Positions 51,004-59,849 of a stretch of 64,000 nucleotides of DNA are shown one piece after another. Positions within the stretch are counted from its first letter, which is position 1; each line of letters opens with the position of its first letter. The notes beneath the pieces were generated by a model that was not told where the DNA came from, did not search any database, and saw only the letters and a program-made list of their open reading frames with translations. The translations under genes and the position numbers were made by a program. The stretch is from Myxacorys californica WJT36-NPBG1 (GTDB taxonomy: Bacteria > Cyanobacteriota > Cyanobacteriia > Leptolyngbyales > Leptolyngbyaceae): positions 1 to 64,000 of the forward strand of contig JAHHHO010000028.1 of the NCBI GenBank assembly GCA_019359315.1, read 5' to 3'.

Positions 51004-51849
51004 ATGACCCAAATTTCAGACTTTTTGATTCAATTTTGGGGCGTCCGAGGAAGTATTGCTGTCCCCGGTAGCGACACGGTACGTTACGGCGGCAATACCT
51101 CCTGTGTCGAAATGCGGGTCGGTGGAAAACGCCTGATTTTCGATGCAGGAACCGGATTGCGGGTTTTGGGTAAGCAATTGCTCAAGCAAATGCCGGTTGA
51201 AGCGTACATGTTTTTCTCCCACTCCCATTGGGATCACATTCAAGGCTTTCCATTTTTTGTGCCAGCGTTCATTCCAGGCAATCGCTTCCACATTTATGGT
51301 GGCATCGCGCCGACTGGAGCAGGCATGAAGCAACGACTGAGCGATCAGATGCATCATCCTAATTTTCCGGTTCCCATGCAAGTGATGCAGTCGGAGATGA
51401 AGTTTACTGATTTGATGCCGGGAGATACTGTTCAATTAGATGACATCGAGATCGAAACAGGCCCGTTGAATCATCCCAACACGGCGATCGGATACCGGGT
51501 GACGTGGCAAGGAAAGACCGTTGTCTATGCGACGGATACTGAGCATTATCCCGATCGCATTGATGAAGATGTAGTGCATCTCTCTCGCAACGCGGACGTG
51601 TTGATTTACGATGCTTGCTACACCGACGACGAGTACTACGATCCGAAGGCGTCTAAAGAAGGCTGGGGGCACTCGACCTGGCAGCACGCCTTAAAAGTGG
51701 TGGAAGCAGCAGGCGTGAAGAAGGTGATCATGTTTCATCACGACCCGAACCACGATGATGATTTTTTAGACGCCGTTGAAGCGGAAGTCCAAACTGCCTA
51801 TTCCAACAGCATCTTGGCGCGAGAAGGCATGATTGTGCCTGTTGTGTAG
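51004..51849 (+). CDS. Metallo-beta-lactamase-fold hydrolase
   Basis: A 281-residue MBL-fold protein. FWGVRGSIAVPGSDTVRYGG and NTSCVEMRVGGKRLIFDAGT form the first strands; FFSHSHWDHIQGFPFF carries the H-x-H-x-D-H zinc motif. Further ligands lie in TGPLNHPNTAIGYRV, YATDTEHYPDR and VIMFHHDPNHDDDFLD. The pattern is that of the RNase Z/PhnP-like branch of small cyanobacterial MBL proteins. Substrate unknown. Confidence 0.88.
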   Translation: MTQISDFLIQFWGVRGSIAVPGSDTVRYGGNTSCVEMRVGGKRLIFDAGTGLRVLGKQLLKQMPVEAYMFFSHSHWDHIQGFPFFVPAFIPGNRFHIYGGIAPTGAGMKQRLSDQMHHPNFPVPMQVMQSEMKFTDLMPGDTVQLDDIEIETGPLNHPNTAIGYRVTWQGKTVVYATDTEHYPDRIDEDVVHLSRNADVLIYDACYTDDEYYDPKASKEGWGHSTWQHALKVVEAAGVKKVIMFHHDPNHDDDFLDAVEAEVQTAYSNSILAREGMIVPVV

Positions 51850-52099
51850 AAGATTTTGATGAGGCGAAATCGCGAACTAACGGTGAAGCTTAGCGACGGC
51901 AGATGACCTTTGCATCACCACGCAGGTCTTTCACCTGCCCGGTGGCAGGGGCAAAGTGCATCGTTACCCTTCTGCTGGCAAGTTGAGAGGATTTACAGCT
52001 TCAGCTAAGAGAAAATGACTTGGCGCAAAAACAACCTAGTGTAGCGTCACAGCTAATTAACATCGATTGACCAAGCTGCTTCATCACGCAGAGAATCGA
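51850..52099. other. Structured spacer with nested hairpin
   Basis: After the MBL stop there is an attC-core-like AACTAAC (51875-51881) with an arm-like GGTGAAGCTTAGCGACGGC, but no matching right arm. A nested stem follows: CTTTGC (51908-51913) with GCAAAG (51951-51956), CACC (51916) with GGTG (51941), and CAGGT (51923) with ACCTG (51933). It might be a terminator-like or ncRNA structure. No ORF is supported. Confidence 0.45.
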
Positions 52100-52407
52100 T
52101 ATCACCCACGCGTCTACCACTCCACGTTCTTCTGACGGTTTTCGATAGGTCGCAGAACCATAGCCATACAATCGCACATTCTTCTCGATTGCCTATAGCT
52201 CTAGTAAACGGGCGAGAATTGTTTTAATCTCTTCGTGGTCTTCCGATGGCATAAATAGTTCTAGCTTTCTTTCTAGAACATTTTGAGGCGTGGTCGATCG
52301 TCAAACAAGTCTCTCAGCGTTTCATGCTGTTCCCAAGTGACCCCAGAAAGCAGAAACCGTTGCTCTTGAACCTGTGGCTGGGCTGCGATCGCTAGCTCTA
52401 AGTTCAT
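52100..52407 (-). pseudogene. Decayed Uma2 family gene
   Basis: On the minus strand an ATG at 52407 opens with MNLELAIAAQPQVQEQRFLL, then SGVTWEQHETLRDLFDDRPR and KMF, where a one-base shift closes the frame. In the neighbouring frame the family continues as LERKLELFMPSEDHEEIKTI and LARLLEL, then a TAG (52193-52195), then AIEKNVRLYGYGSATYRKP. These are standard Uma2 segments. The remaining C-terminal third is not recognisable. At least one frameshift, one stop and a deletion are required. Confidence 0.82.
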
Positions 52408-52520
52408 AACGCCCTTTAATAACGAGTTGATTCTATTTTATTCCAGGCGTTCAAAAGCTAGAATAGTCTCCGTTCTGTCTGCTAGGACATTCTATTAGCA
52501 GTGCATTACAAGGATTATCA

Positions 52521-54773
52521 ATGACTTCCAGCCTGTCGATTGCACCTGAATTTGTCTCGCTAGAGCAAGCACTGAAACATTACTTTGGCTACGACAGCTT
52601 TCGTCCTGGTCAGCGCGAAGTCATTGAGCGGGCCTTAGACAATCGCGATCAGCTCGTCGTGATGCCAACAGGCGGCGGCAAGTCTCTGTGTTTTCAGCTT
52701 CCCGCATTGCTGAAACCCGGTTTAATGATTGTGGTATCACCGCTGATTGCGCTCATGCAAGATCAGGTCGAACTGTTGCGCGATAACGGCATTGCGGCAA
52801 CGTTCTTGAACAGTAGCCTGTCGGCAGAAGAGCGGCGATCGCGCGGTCGCGCGGTGATGGAAGGGCGAATCAAACTGCTGTACGTCGCGCCCGAACGGTT
52901 GCTCAGCGAGGACTTTACGAACGCCGTTTTGCCGCACATTCGCGATCGCGTGGGCATTTCGTCAATCACGATTGATGAAGCGCATTGTGTATCCGAATGG
53001 GGACATGATTTTCGTCCAGAATATCGGCAGTTGTCGTGTCTGCGATCGCAGTATCCAGCGGTTCCAATCATGGCGCTGACCGCAACGGCAACGGAGCGAG
53101 TCCGCGAGGACATTATTAAGCAACTCCAGTTACGAGATCCGACGGTTCTCGTTTCCAGTTTTAACCGTCCAAACTTGTATTACGAAGTGCGCCCGAAAGG
53201 AAAGACGGCGTATCAAGAATTGGTTAAACAGATCAAAGAAACTCCCGGTGCAGGCATTGTCTACTGCCTCAGTCGTAAAAAAGTCGATGAACTAGCAGCG
53301 AAACTAAAGCAAGACGGCATTGCAGCGCTTCCTTACCATGCTGGACTGAATGCAGAAACGCGAACCGAAAATCAGACGCAGTTTATTCGGGATAATGTGC
53401 GAGTGATTGTGGCAACGATCGCGTTTGGAATGGGAATTAACAAACCAGACGTTCGCTTTGTCATTCACTACGATTTACCGCGCAACATCGAAGGGTATTA
53501 TCAAGAATCGGGTCGAGCGGGACGCGATAGCGAACCCTCGCAGTGTACGCTTTTCTTCAGCACGGCTGACATCCGCACCATTGAATTTCTCATTAGTCAA
53601 AAGGTGAACCCTGCCACAGGCGAAGCGTTAGAAGAAGAACAAAGAATTGCAACTCAGCAGCTTCGACGAGTGATTAACTACGCTGAAGCAACCGAATGTC
53701 GTCGGACGATTCAGCTTTCCTATTTTGGAGAAGAGTTTCCAGGTAACTGCGAAACCTGTGATAACTGCCGCTATCCCAAGCCGCTCGAAGATTGGACGAT
53801 CGAAGCGCAGAAGTTCTTGTCCTGCGTGGCGCGATTTGCTCAGAAGAACCAGCATTTTGGGATTGGCTATACGATCGATGTATTACGGGGTTCGCGGGCA
53901 GAACGCATTCTTAAGAACCAACACGACAAGCTTTCAACCTACGGAATCGGACGCGATCGCACTCTCGAAGAATGGAGAATGTTAGCGCGATCGCTAGTTC
54001 ATCAGCGTCTCATTGATGAAGCGGCAGACGGTTACTCGGTCTTAATGCTGAATGAATTGAGTTGGGAAATTTTACGGGGTCAACGCAAAGTTCAAATTGC
54101 TGTAGACAAAGTTAAACCAACACCAGTAGCAACGCCATCGATATCACTCGACACAAAAGAATCAGAAGAACTATACAACCGCTTACAACACTTGCGGAAG
54201 CGCTTAGCTGATGAACAATCGGTTCCACCTTATGTTGTGTTCTCCAATGCAAGTTTGCGGCTCATGGCGCAGCAGCAACCCCAGACTCGCGAACAGTTTC
54301 TCAAAATTTCTGGTGTTGGAACGCGCAAGGTCGCACAATACGGTGACGTATTCTTAGCAGAAATTCAAGAGTTTCGCGAAGAGAATGGATTACCCGTTGA
54401 CGCTGATCCGATTCCAACGCCAAAGATTATTAAATTAGATGCTCCGATTGTTGCACCCGGCGCTCACGAAGCAACCTACACGCAACTGTACACGCTTGAG
54501 ATGTTTCAGCAAGGCACAAAACCCGCTGATATTGCCGAGCAGCGAAACCTGCGGTTGACTACCGTGATGACTCATTTAGCAGAGCTTCTAGAGATGGGCT
54601 ATGAGGTCGATCTCGATCGCTTAGTCCCGCGCTATCGCCGCGCAAAGATTCTAGAGGCGATTGGCAGCGTGGGTGACGGATCGCTCACCGATATTCGCGA
54701 AGAATTGGGTGAGGGCTATGGCTGGGACGAAATTAAAATCATGCGATCGTGGCATAGAAAAAATTATTCGTAA
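52521..54773 (+). CDS. recQ: ATP-dependent DNA helicase RecQ
   Basis: A 750-residue RecQ helicase for repair and fork processing. Motif 0/I are FRPGQREVIE and MPTGGGKSLCFQLPAL; motif II with the RecQ aromatic loop is IDEAHCVSEWGHDFRPEY; later motifs include YYQESGRAGRD. The zinc domain has ECRRTI, CETCDNC. The RQC region and an HRDC domain (LRKRLADEQSVPPYVVFSNA, about 550-625) follow, then a C-terminal helix-turn-helix-like tail (TYTQLYTLEMFQQGTKPADI) seen in some bacterial RecQ. Length fits the longer class. Confidence 0.95.
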   Translation: MTSSLSIAPEFVSLEQALKHYFGYDSFRPGQREVIERALDNRDQLVVMPTGGGKSLCFQLPALLKPGLMIVVSPLIALMQDQVELLRDNGIAATFLNSSLSAEERRSRGRAVMEGRIKLLYVAPERLLSEDFTNAVLPHIRDRVGISSITIDEAHCVSEWGHDFRPEYRQLSCLRSQYPAVPIMALTATATERVREDIIKQLQLRDPTVLVSSFNRPNLYYEVRPKGKTAYQELVKQIKETPGAGIVYCLSRKKVDELAAKLKQDGIAALPYHAGLNAETRTENQTQFIRDNVRVIVATIAFGMGINKPDVRFVIHYDLPRNIEGYYQESGRAGRDSEPSQCTLFFSTADIRTIEFLISQKVNPATGEALEEEQRIATQQLRRVINYAEATECRRTIQLSYFGEEFPGNCETCDNCRYPKPLEDWTIEAQKFLSCVARFAQKNQHFGIGYTIDVLRGSRAERILKNQHDKLSTYGIGRDRTLEEWRMLARSLVHQRLIDEAADGYSVLMLNELSWEILRGQRKVQIAVDKVKPTPVATPSISLDTKESEELYNRLQHLRKRLADEQSVPPYVVFSNASLRLMAQQQPQTREQFLKISGVGTRKVAQYGDVFLAEIQEFREENGLPVDADPIPTPKIIKLDAPIVAPGAHEATYTQLYTLEMFQQGTKPADIAEQRNLRLTTVMTHLAELLEMGYEVDLDRLVPRYRRAKILEAIGSVGDGSLTDIREELGEGYGWDEIKIMRSWHRKNYS

Positions 54774-54859
54774 CGAAAAGATTAGGTTAAAGTGGCTCTC
54801 AGATTGAAAGCTCTATGGCGTATTTCTGTCGCTTGCACTTTAACGATGACGGACGAATT

Positions 54860-57508
54860 ATGTTGTTGCCTGTTTTGTCTGCGATTAGCATCTTCGGCGC
54901 AAACCCTGTCGCACAGGTTGTATCCCCTCCTCTGATCCATCCGATTGCGGAATCCGTTGCGAGCAAGCCTGCCACTGCGCAGATCGCAGTTCCTTTGAAG
55001 TTGCGCGAAGCACCAATCGCAAACCTGTTGCCTGACGATGCGATCGGTGTGATTTTGATCGATACCACTGCCGCAAAATGGGAAAGTCTCAGCAGATTTG
55101 GCTTCTTTCCAAAAGATTTTTCGTTTCCGAGTGCGCTCTACCCGGCTCCACTGAAAGTAAATTTCTACACCGATGTTCAGCCTTGGCTGGGTGAGCAGGT
55201 CGCCTACGTGTATCTTCCGGCGGCTCAGCCTCAACTCACGACTGTGGCGATGGTGAAAGATGCTGCTCAAAATTCTGCTTCCATCGCTCGATTTATCGAT
55301 CGCGTCAAAGCTTCTCGGGTCAAATCCGTCAAAGAGCGGCAGTACAAAGGCGTCACGATTTTAGAGTGGGAACCTGAAAATCCGCTCGACATTTTAGACA
55401 AAGACCTAAAATCATCTCCACTAGAGCCGTCCCAGCCATCGCCGCTCAACGTGCAGTCTGATCTCAAAACACCAATAGAGCTTCTGCCACCTAAATCAAA
55501 ATTAACGTCAGACGTTCTATCAAATTCTTTGTTTGCTCCTAAAGGGTTCGCGATCGCGGTTCTGCCCAATCACATCATTAGCTCAACCTCGCCCGAAGCC
55601 GTCCAGCAGATTATTGACGCTCAAGCTGCCAACAAAGTTTTATCTAATCTGCCTGCGTTTCAGCGCACAATGGCGCGAAAGCAGACGGCGAAGTCTCTCA
55701 TGGTTGCATACGGGGACTATGAAAAATTCTATTCCGCCATTCTGGCTTACGATTTAGCTCTACTCCAGAAGTTTTCTCCCGGACTTCAGCTTCCCCAACT
55801 GTCTAAAGAATCGCTCTCGGGTGGTGTTTACGATGCGATCGATGGTTATGTCTGGGCAGAACCCGACGGACTGCATCTTCAAATGGGATTTAACTTGGTA
55901 AAGCCGATGCCAACGGCGGCACAGTTTACTACGCCTAATCAAATTCTCGGGCAGCTTCCACCAACAAACTACATGGTTTCCAACAGCCGAGGGCTGTCTA
56001 CACTTTGGAAAGCCTTCTCGCTCGTGTTTGAGACGCAACCCACGCTGAAGCCCAAGGTGGAGCAATTTCGGCAGTTTAGCCAAAGCCTGATTGGGCTAGA
56101 CGATCGCGAGATTTTTTCGTGGATGGATGGAGAATATGCCACATTTGCCTATCCGACTCGTGAAGGGTTCTTGCCTGCATCTGGGCTAAATCTAGATCTC
56201 GGAGTCGGATTCATGGTTCAAACCAGCGATCGCAAGGCGGCAGAAACCGCCCTCAATAAGCTCGATCGATTTGTACAAGGAAAATTTGGCAAAACGTTTG
56301 TCAATACTCAGCCAGGGTTTACCACTTGGGATTTACCGTCCAGTAAAAAAAGCGTGTTGACGCACGGATGGGTCAAGCCAGATACTTTAGCGCTGTTAGG
56401 TGGCGCACCCTTATCTGAAGTAGAGGTCAAACCCAATCGAACCCTACTGCAATCGTCAAATTTTAAGGCTGCGATCGCGCCCCTACCAACCAACAATACT
56501 GGCTATTTCTATGTCAACGGGGGTGCATTTCTAACATTGGTGAATAACTCCATTCTGCCGATATTTTTTGGCACAAAGCCAACGCCTTATCTAGACGACC
56601 TCAAAGCGACGTTAGGGAGTATTCGCAGCATTAGCGGAACAACGTCGATCAATACAGAACGGGTGCAGTCTGACGGGTTTATGGCACTGGCAACCACGCG
56701 CAAAGAGCCAATCTCTAGCCGCGAACTGGTGGAGTTAGGACAACAAAAGCTAGATAAAGGAGACGCCGCAGAGGCAATTCATAACTTTACTCGGGCGCTA
56801 AAAGCCGAGCCAGAAAATGCTGACACCTACGTACAGCGAGGAGATGCTTATCAAGCAGAAGCTCAGAAAGAACTTCCTTCCGAGTTGCACAAACTCGCGA
56901 TCGCAGACTATACCCAAGCGATTCAACTCAATTCAAAAAATGCCGCCGCCTACCGTGGACGGGCGAGAGTTCAAGAGTCGCAGTTTGCCTATGAAGCCGC
57001 TTTAGCAGATCTGGATCAAGCCATTCAACTCGAACCTGATGCCTTGGGAGTCTATACTCTGCGTGCAACTTTTCGAGGCATCGTAGAAGATTACAGAGGC
57101 GCGATCGCCGATGCGGATCAAGCGATTCGTCAAGATGCATCTGATAACGATGCTTACAACATTCGCTGTTATGCCCGTGCCCGTGAATCAGGCGACTTTA
57201 AAGCGGCATTACCAGACTGCGACACGGCGATCAACTTGAATTCAGACTCGGCTGCCAACTACAGCAGTCGTTGTTATGTCAGAGCAGGCTTGAAAGACAA
57301 AAAGGCGTTAGAAGACTGCGATCGCGCGTTTGAACTTGAGCCAGACTACGCCTATAACTACGAAGATCGGGGACTTGCCAAGGCGTTACTTGGAGATCAA
57401 AAAGGGGCGCTAAAAGACTTGCAGCAGGCGATAGAAATCTACAAAAAACGAGGCGATGCGATTGCTCAGAAACGAGTTGAAAAGGCAATCCAGACGATCG
57501 GTAGTTAA
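54860..57508 (+). CDS. DUF3352 protein with C-terminal TPR domain
   Basis: An 882-residue protein from the ATG at 54860 (an upstream ATG at 54815 is possible). A hydrophobic start (MLLPVLSAISIFGANPVAQV) suggests export or anchoring. Residues about 55-620 match DUF3352 (LLPDDAIGVILIDTTAAKWE, WLGEQVAYVYLP, LGVGFMVQTSDRKAAETALN). From about 630 on there are TPR units (GDAAEAIHNFTRALKAEPEN, ALADLDQAIQLEPDALGVYT, GALKDLQQAIEIYKKRGD). DUF3352 proteins are widespread in cyanobacteria, role unknown. Starts 86 bp after recQ. Confidence 0.85.
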   Translation: MLLPVLSAISIFGANPVAQVVSPPLIHPIAESVASKPATAQIAVPLKLREAPIANLLPDDAIGVILIDTTAAKWESLSRFGFFPKDFSFPSALYPAPLKVNFYTDVQPWLGEQVAYVYLPAAQPQLTTVAMVKDAAQNSASIARFIDRVKASRVKSVKERQYKGVTILEWEPENPLDILDKDLKSSPLEPSQPSPLNVQSDLKTPIELLPPKSKLTSDVLSNSLFAPKGFAIAVLPNHIISSTSPEAVQQIIDAQAANKVLSNLPAFQRTMARKQTAKSLMVAYGDYEKFYSAILAYDLALLQKFSPGLQLPQLSKESLSGGVYDAIDGYVWAEPDGLHLQMGFNLVKPMPTAAQFTTPNQILGQLPPTNYMVSNSRGLSTLWKAFSLVFETQPTLKPKVEQFRQFSQSLIGLDDREIFSWMDGEYATFAYPTREGFLPASGLNLDLGVGFMVQTSDRKAAETALNKLDRFVQGKFGKTFVNTQPGFTTWDLPSSKKSVLTHGWVKPDTLALLGGAPLSEVEVKPNRTLLQSSNFKAAIAPLPTNNTGYFYVNGGAFLTLVNNSILPIFFGTKPTPYLDDLKATLGSIRSISGTTSINTERVQSDGFMALATTRKEPISSRELVELGQQKLDKGDAAEAIHNFTRALKAEPENADTYVQRGDAYQAEAQKELPSELHKLAIADYTQAIQLNSKNAAAYRGRARVQESQFAYEAALADLDQAIQLEPDALGVYTLRATFRGIVEDYRGAIADADQAIRQDASDNDAYNIRCYARARESGDFKAALPDCDTAINLNSDSAANYSSRCYVRAGLKDKKALEDCDRAFELEPDYAYNYEDRGLAKALLGDQKGALKDLQQAIEIYKKRGDAIAQKRVEKAIQTIGS

Positions 57509-57629
57509 GTGTAGATAGTCAGAGACAATCAAAACACATTGTAAGTAAAAGGTAAGTAAAAGCACCTTAATCACATTAAGCAACATCACATTTTCGACTC
57601 GTTTCCCGTCTCGACCGTTAGGGTCATAT

Positions 57630-57767
57630 ATAGCAGTCAAATTTGAGTCGTGAACTCCTTCAGCCTCCTTGCGGAGCGTTGCGCCGCAGGCGTCCTCTGC
57701 CCTTCTCTCGCACGAGAAGGGCAGAGGACAGAACTCTTGCATTTCATGAGTCATATGGGATTGCTAT
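57630..57767. mobile_element. MITE-like element
   Basis: Ends ATAGCAGTC (57630-57638) and GATTGCTAT (57759-57767) are imperfect terminal inverted repeats. The centre holds a perfect 16-bp stem, GTCCTCTGCCCTTCTC (57692-57707) with its complement at 57714-57729. The size of 138 bp and lack of coding fit a non-autonomous element. No target duplication is certain. Confidence 0.65.
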
Positions 57768-57908
57768 GGTACGAGATTAAACTCAAGTGGGTTGCCCTGC
57801 TCAGCCTCATTTAGGTAGTGCAAGGAATGGCTAGTTTATCCATCGGTTAAGCGACAAACCTTGCTGGCAACTGCAACCTCGGTTGTTGGACAAACAGAGA
57901 CTCATCCT

Positions 57909-58619
57909 ATGGAAGCACGAAAACCTGATCAGGAAGCTGCTAGGCTTGAAGCCCTGAGGCAATACCAAATCTTAGATACGCCCTCAGAACAGGCGTATGA
58001 TGACTTCACCTTATTGGCCTCGTTCATTTGCGAGGTTCCAATCGCCCTCATTAGTTTAGTGGACGCGGAGCGGCAGTGGTTTAAGTCCAAGGTAGGCTTA
58101 GAGGTGAATGAGACCGCTCGGAATATTTCGTTTTGTGGTCACACCATCTTGAGTAACGAAACATTAGTGGTGAATGATGCCCTCTGTGATACACGGTTTG
58201 CGGATAATCCTCTCGTCAAATTTGACCCATCGATTCGCTTTTACGCTGGCGCACCGCTGATCGCCCCCGAGGGACACGCTCTTGGTTCTCTCTGTGTCAT
58301 CGATCGCCAACCGCGAGAGTTGTCAGAGCTACAGAAAGCAGCGCTGGAGGCACTTGCACGGCAGGTCGTCGCCCAACTAGAGTTGCGGCGCGTCTCTGCA
58401 AGACTGGCTCAAGCGCTCAACCAAATTAAGCTGATGGAAGGGTTAATTCCTATATGCTCCTATTGCAAAGGCATTCGTGATGACCAAGGCTATTGGTCAA
58501 CTGTTGAGAAGTTCATTAAGCAGCATTCAGACGTGGAATTTACGCACGGTATTTGCAATGAGTGTCTGAAAAAGCATTTTCCTGAGGTTGCAGAAATCTT
58601 GCTAGAAGACTCTAAATGA
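57909..58619 (+). CDS. GAF-domain protein with C-terminal Cys module
   Basis: A 236-residue cytoplasmic protein; the ATG at 57909 is preferred to a TTG at 57861. The GAF domain spans about 15-165 (YQILDTPSEQAYDDFTLLAS, LISLVDAERQWFKSKVGLEV, FYAGAPLIAPEGHALGSLCV). A coiled linker follows, then ICSYCKGIRDDQGYWSTVEK and FTHGICNECLKKHFPE, a CxxC...CxxC module often seen at the end of bacterial sensor proteins. No kinase or cyclase domain is attached. No chromophore Cys is obvious in the expected phytochrome-like place. Confidence 0.87.
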   Translation: MEARKPDQEAARLEALRQYQILDTPSEQAYDDFTLLASFICEVPIALISLVDAERQWFKSKVGLEVNETARNISFCGHTILSNETLVVNDALCDTRFADNPLVKFDPSIRFYAGAPLIAPEGHALGSLCVIDRQPRELSELQKAALEALARQVVAQLELRRVSARLAQALNQIKLMEGLIPICSYCKGIRDDQGYWSTVEKFIKQHSDVEFTHGICNECLKKHFPEVAEILLEDSK

Positions 58620-58755
58620 ATGAAGTTTAGGAAATCTCTACCTTAGACCTTAAGCTGTATGAAAGCATAAGGCTGAGAGGGAGTTCTGTCTCCACTACCA
58701 ATGATGAAGTAGGAAGCTCTGCTCGCGATCGCAGAAGGTCAGCCGCAGGAGCCGC

Positions 58756-58784
58756 GTAAGGGTACAGCACGGCTATGCCCTTAC
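58756..58784. repeat. Dispersed hairpin related to 32609-32636
   Basis: GTAAGGG (58756-58762) pairs with CCCTTAC (58778-58784); the loop TACAGCACGGCTATG resembles CACGGCACTACCATG in the chlB-side copy. It lies between the GAF gene and the DUF427 gene and may work as a terminator. Confidence 0.6.
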
Positions 58785-58876
58785 CAACCCTTTATCTGTA
58801 GCGAGTACTTTAAATTGCTATCATTTGCCATATTCGCTACAAAATCTGCTGCCACCAGATGTCAGCAACAGGCAAC

Positions 58877-59161
58877 CTACTTCTCGACCTTCACTCCTTT
58901 CCAAAACGCAATATAGCCTTCAATATTCTTAGCGGCATCTTTTGCCGACGGATAGTACCAAGCCGCATCTTTATTAACCTGCCCGTCTACTACCACATCG
59001 TAATAACTCGCTGTGCCCTTCCACGGACAAGACGTATGCGTACTACTGTCCTGAAAGTACTCGCTCTTAATCGCATCTGGTGGAAAATACTGATTTCCCT
59101 CAACGACCTCGCAGCGATCGCTCTCAGCTAAGACGGCCCCGTTCCAAATTGCTTTCGGCAT
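58877..59161 (-). CDS. DUF427 domain protein
   Basis: A 94-residue single-domain DUF427 protein. MPKAIWNGAVLAESDRCEVV, NQYFPPDAIKSEYFQDSSTH, TSCPWKGTASYYDVVVDGQV and AAWYYPSAKDAAKNIEGYIA cover the whole fold. The CPWKGxAxYY core is diagnostic. Role unknown; family members are small beta-rich proteins, some in redox-related contexts. Confidence 0.92.
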   Translation of the reverse strand: MPKAIWNGAVLAESDRCEVVEGNQYFPPDAIKSEYFQDSSTHTSCPWKGTASYYDVVVDGQVNKDAAWYYPSAKDAAKNIEGYIAFWKGVKVEK

Positions 59162-59849
59162 TGTTCTGTCCCTTTCTAAAACCTATTCAGAAGAAGCCTA
59201 ACGAATCTCAACCCCTGTCTGCAACTTAAATTATTCTCCTTGCGGCACATAACATGCCCAATCGCTCCAGCGAAACACTTCTGCCGCACCGCATACTACC
59301 CGCTCTGCGGGTAGGTTTGAATAGTAGGAGATTGCATTGACGATCGCGATCGTGCTGATCATCACCACAACCAACCCAACCTTATTTAATTGTGTTTCCA
59401 TACGTGCCCTAACCCTTGTTTATTCCTGGCGCAACTCCAGAAGAATTGCGTGCGCTCATCCTTGGGGGGCATCATTGCAGAGATCGCGGCTTCACTTAAA
59501 ACGAGAAATGCTGAACTCTTAACGTTAGAACAAGGGGCAAGTTCAGTCTTAAGTTCAATAGACAAATTCAGTGTTTACTCTGACATAGCAGGCGCGGTAA
59601 CAAAAGAATCTTGTGTAGAATTTACGTAGACTTCAGAATTAAGATCAGATTCCTCTTACAACTTAATAAAATACTCAGTGCTATCACTAAGCTAGAGCGC
59701 TCTCAATTCGCTGAATCTCTCAATAAAAATTACATTGCGCATCGTTGCTACAAATTAAAGCCACAATAAATTCTGTCCCTCCGCGCCGTTGTTAGATTTG
59801 AGGGCAGAATACCGTTAAATTACCGATTCATTCTCCAGGAGCTTGTGTC
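59162..59849. other. Intergenic region before the acyl-ACP synthetase gene
   Basis: About 690 bp. Two short rightward frames (59337 and 59390) have no family features. A GCCTAAC heptamer near 59198 has no partner arm, so it is not an attC site. The right part is AT-rich and ends with CAGGAG ahead of the ATG at 59850. Confidence 0.5.

Noticed and set aside
43770-52195. Amber codons in three decayed genes (101, 43770, 52193) as evidence of stop-codon recoding
   Set aside because: Each gene has other damage or lies at an edge, and full-length genes nearby end normally at TAG as well. No suppressor tRNA is seen. Ordinary decay explains them.
59197-59203. GCCTAAC as a third attC core
   Set aside because: No complementary arm or GTTRRRY partner within 150 bp.
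59337-59629. Short rightward frames as genes
   Set aside because: No conserved motif or good start; the composition looks random and the interval is AT-rich spacer.
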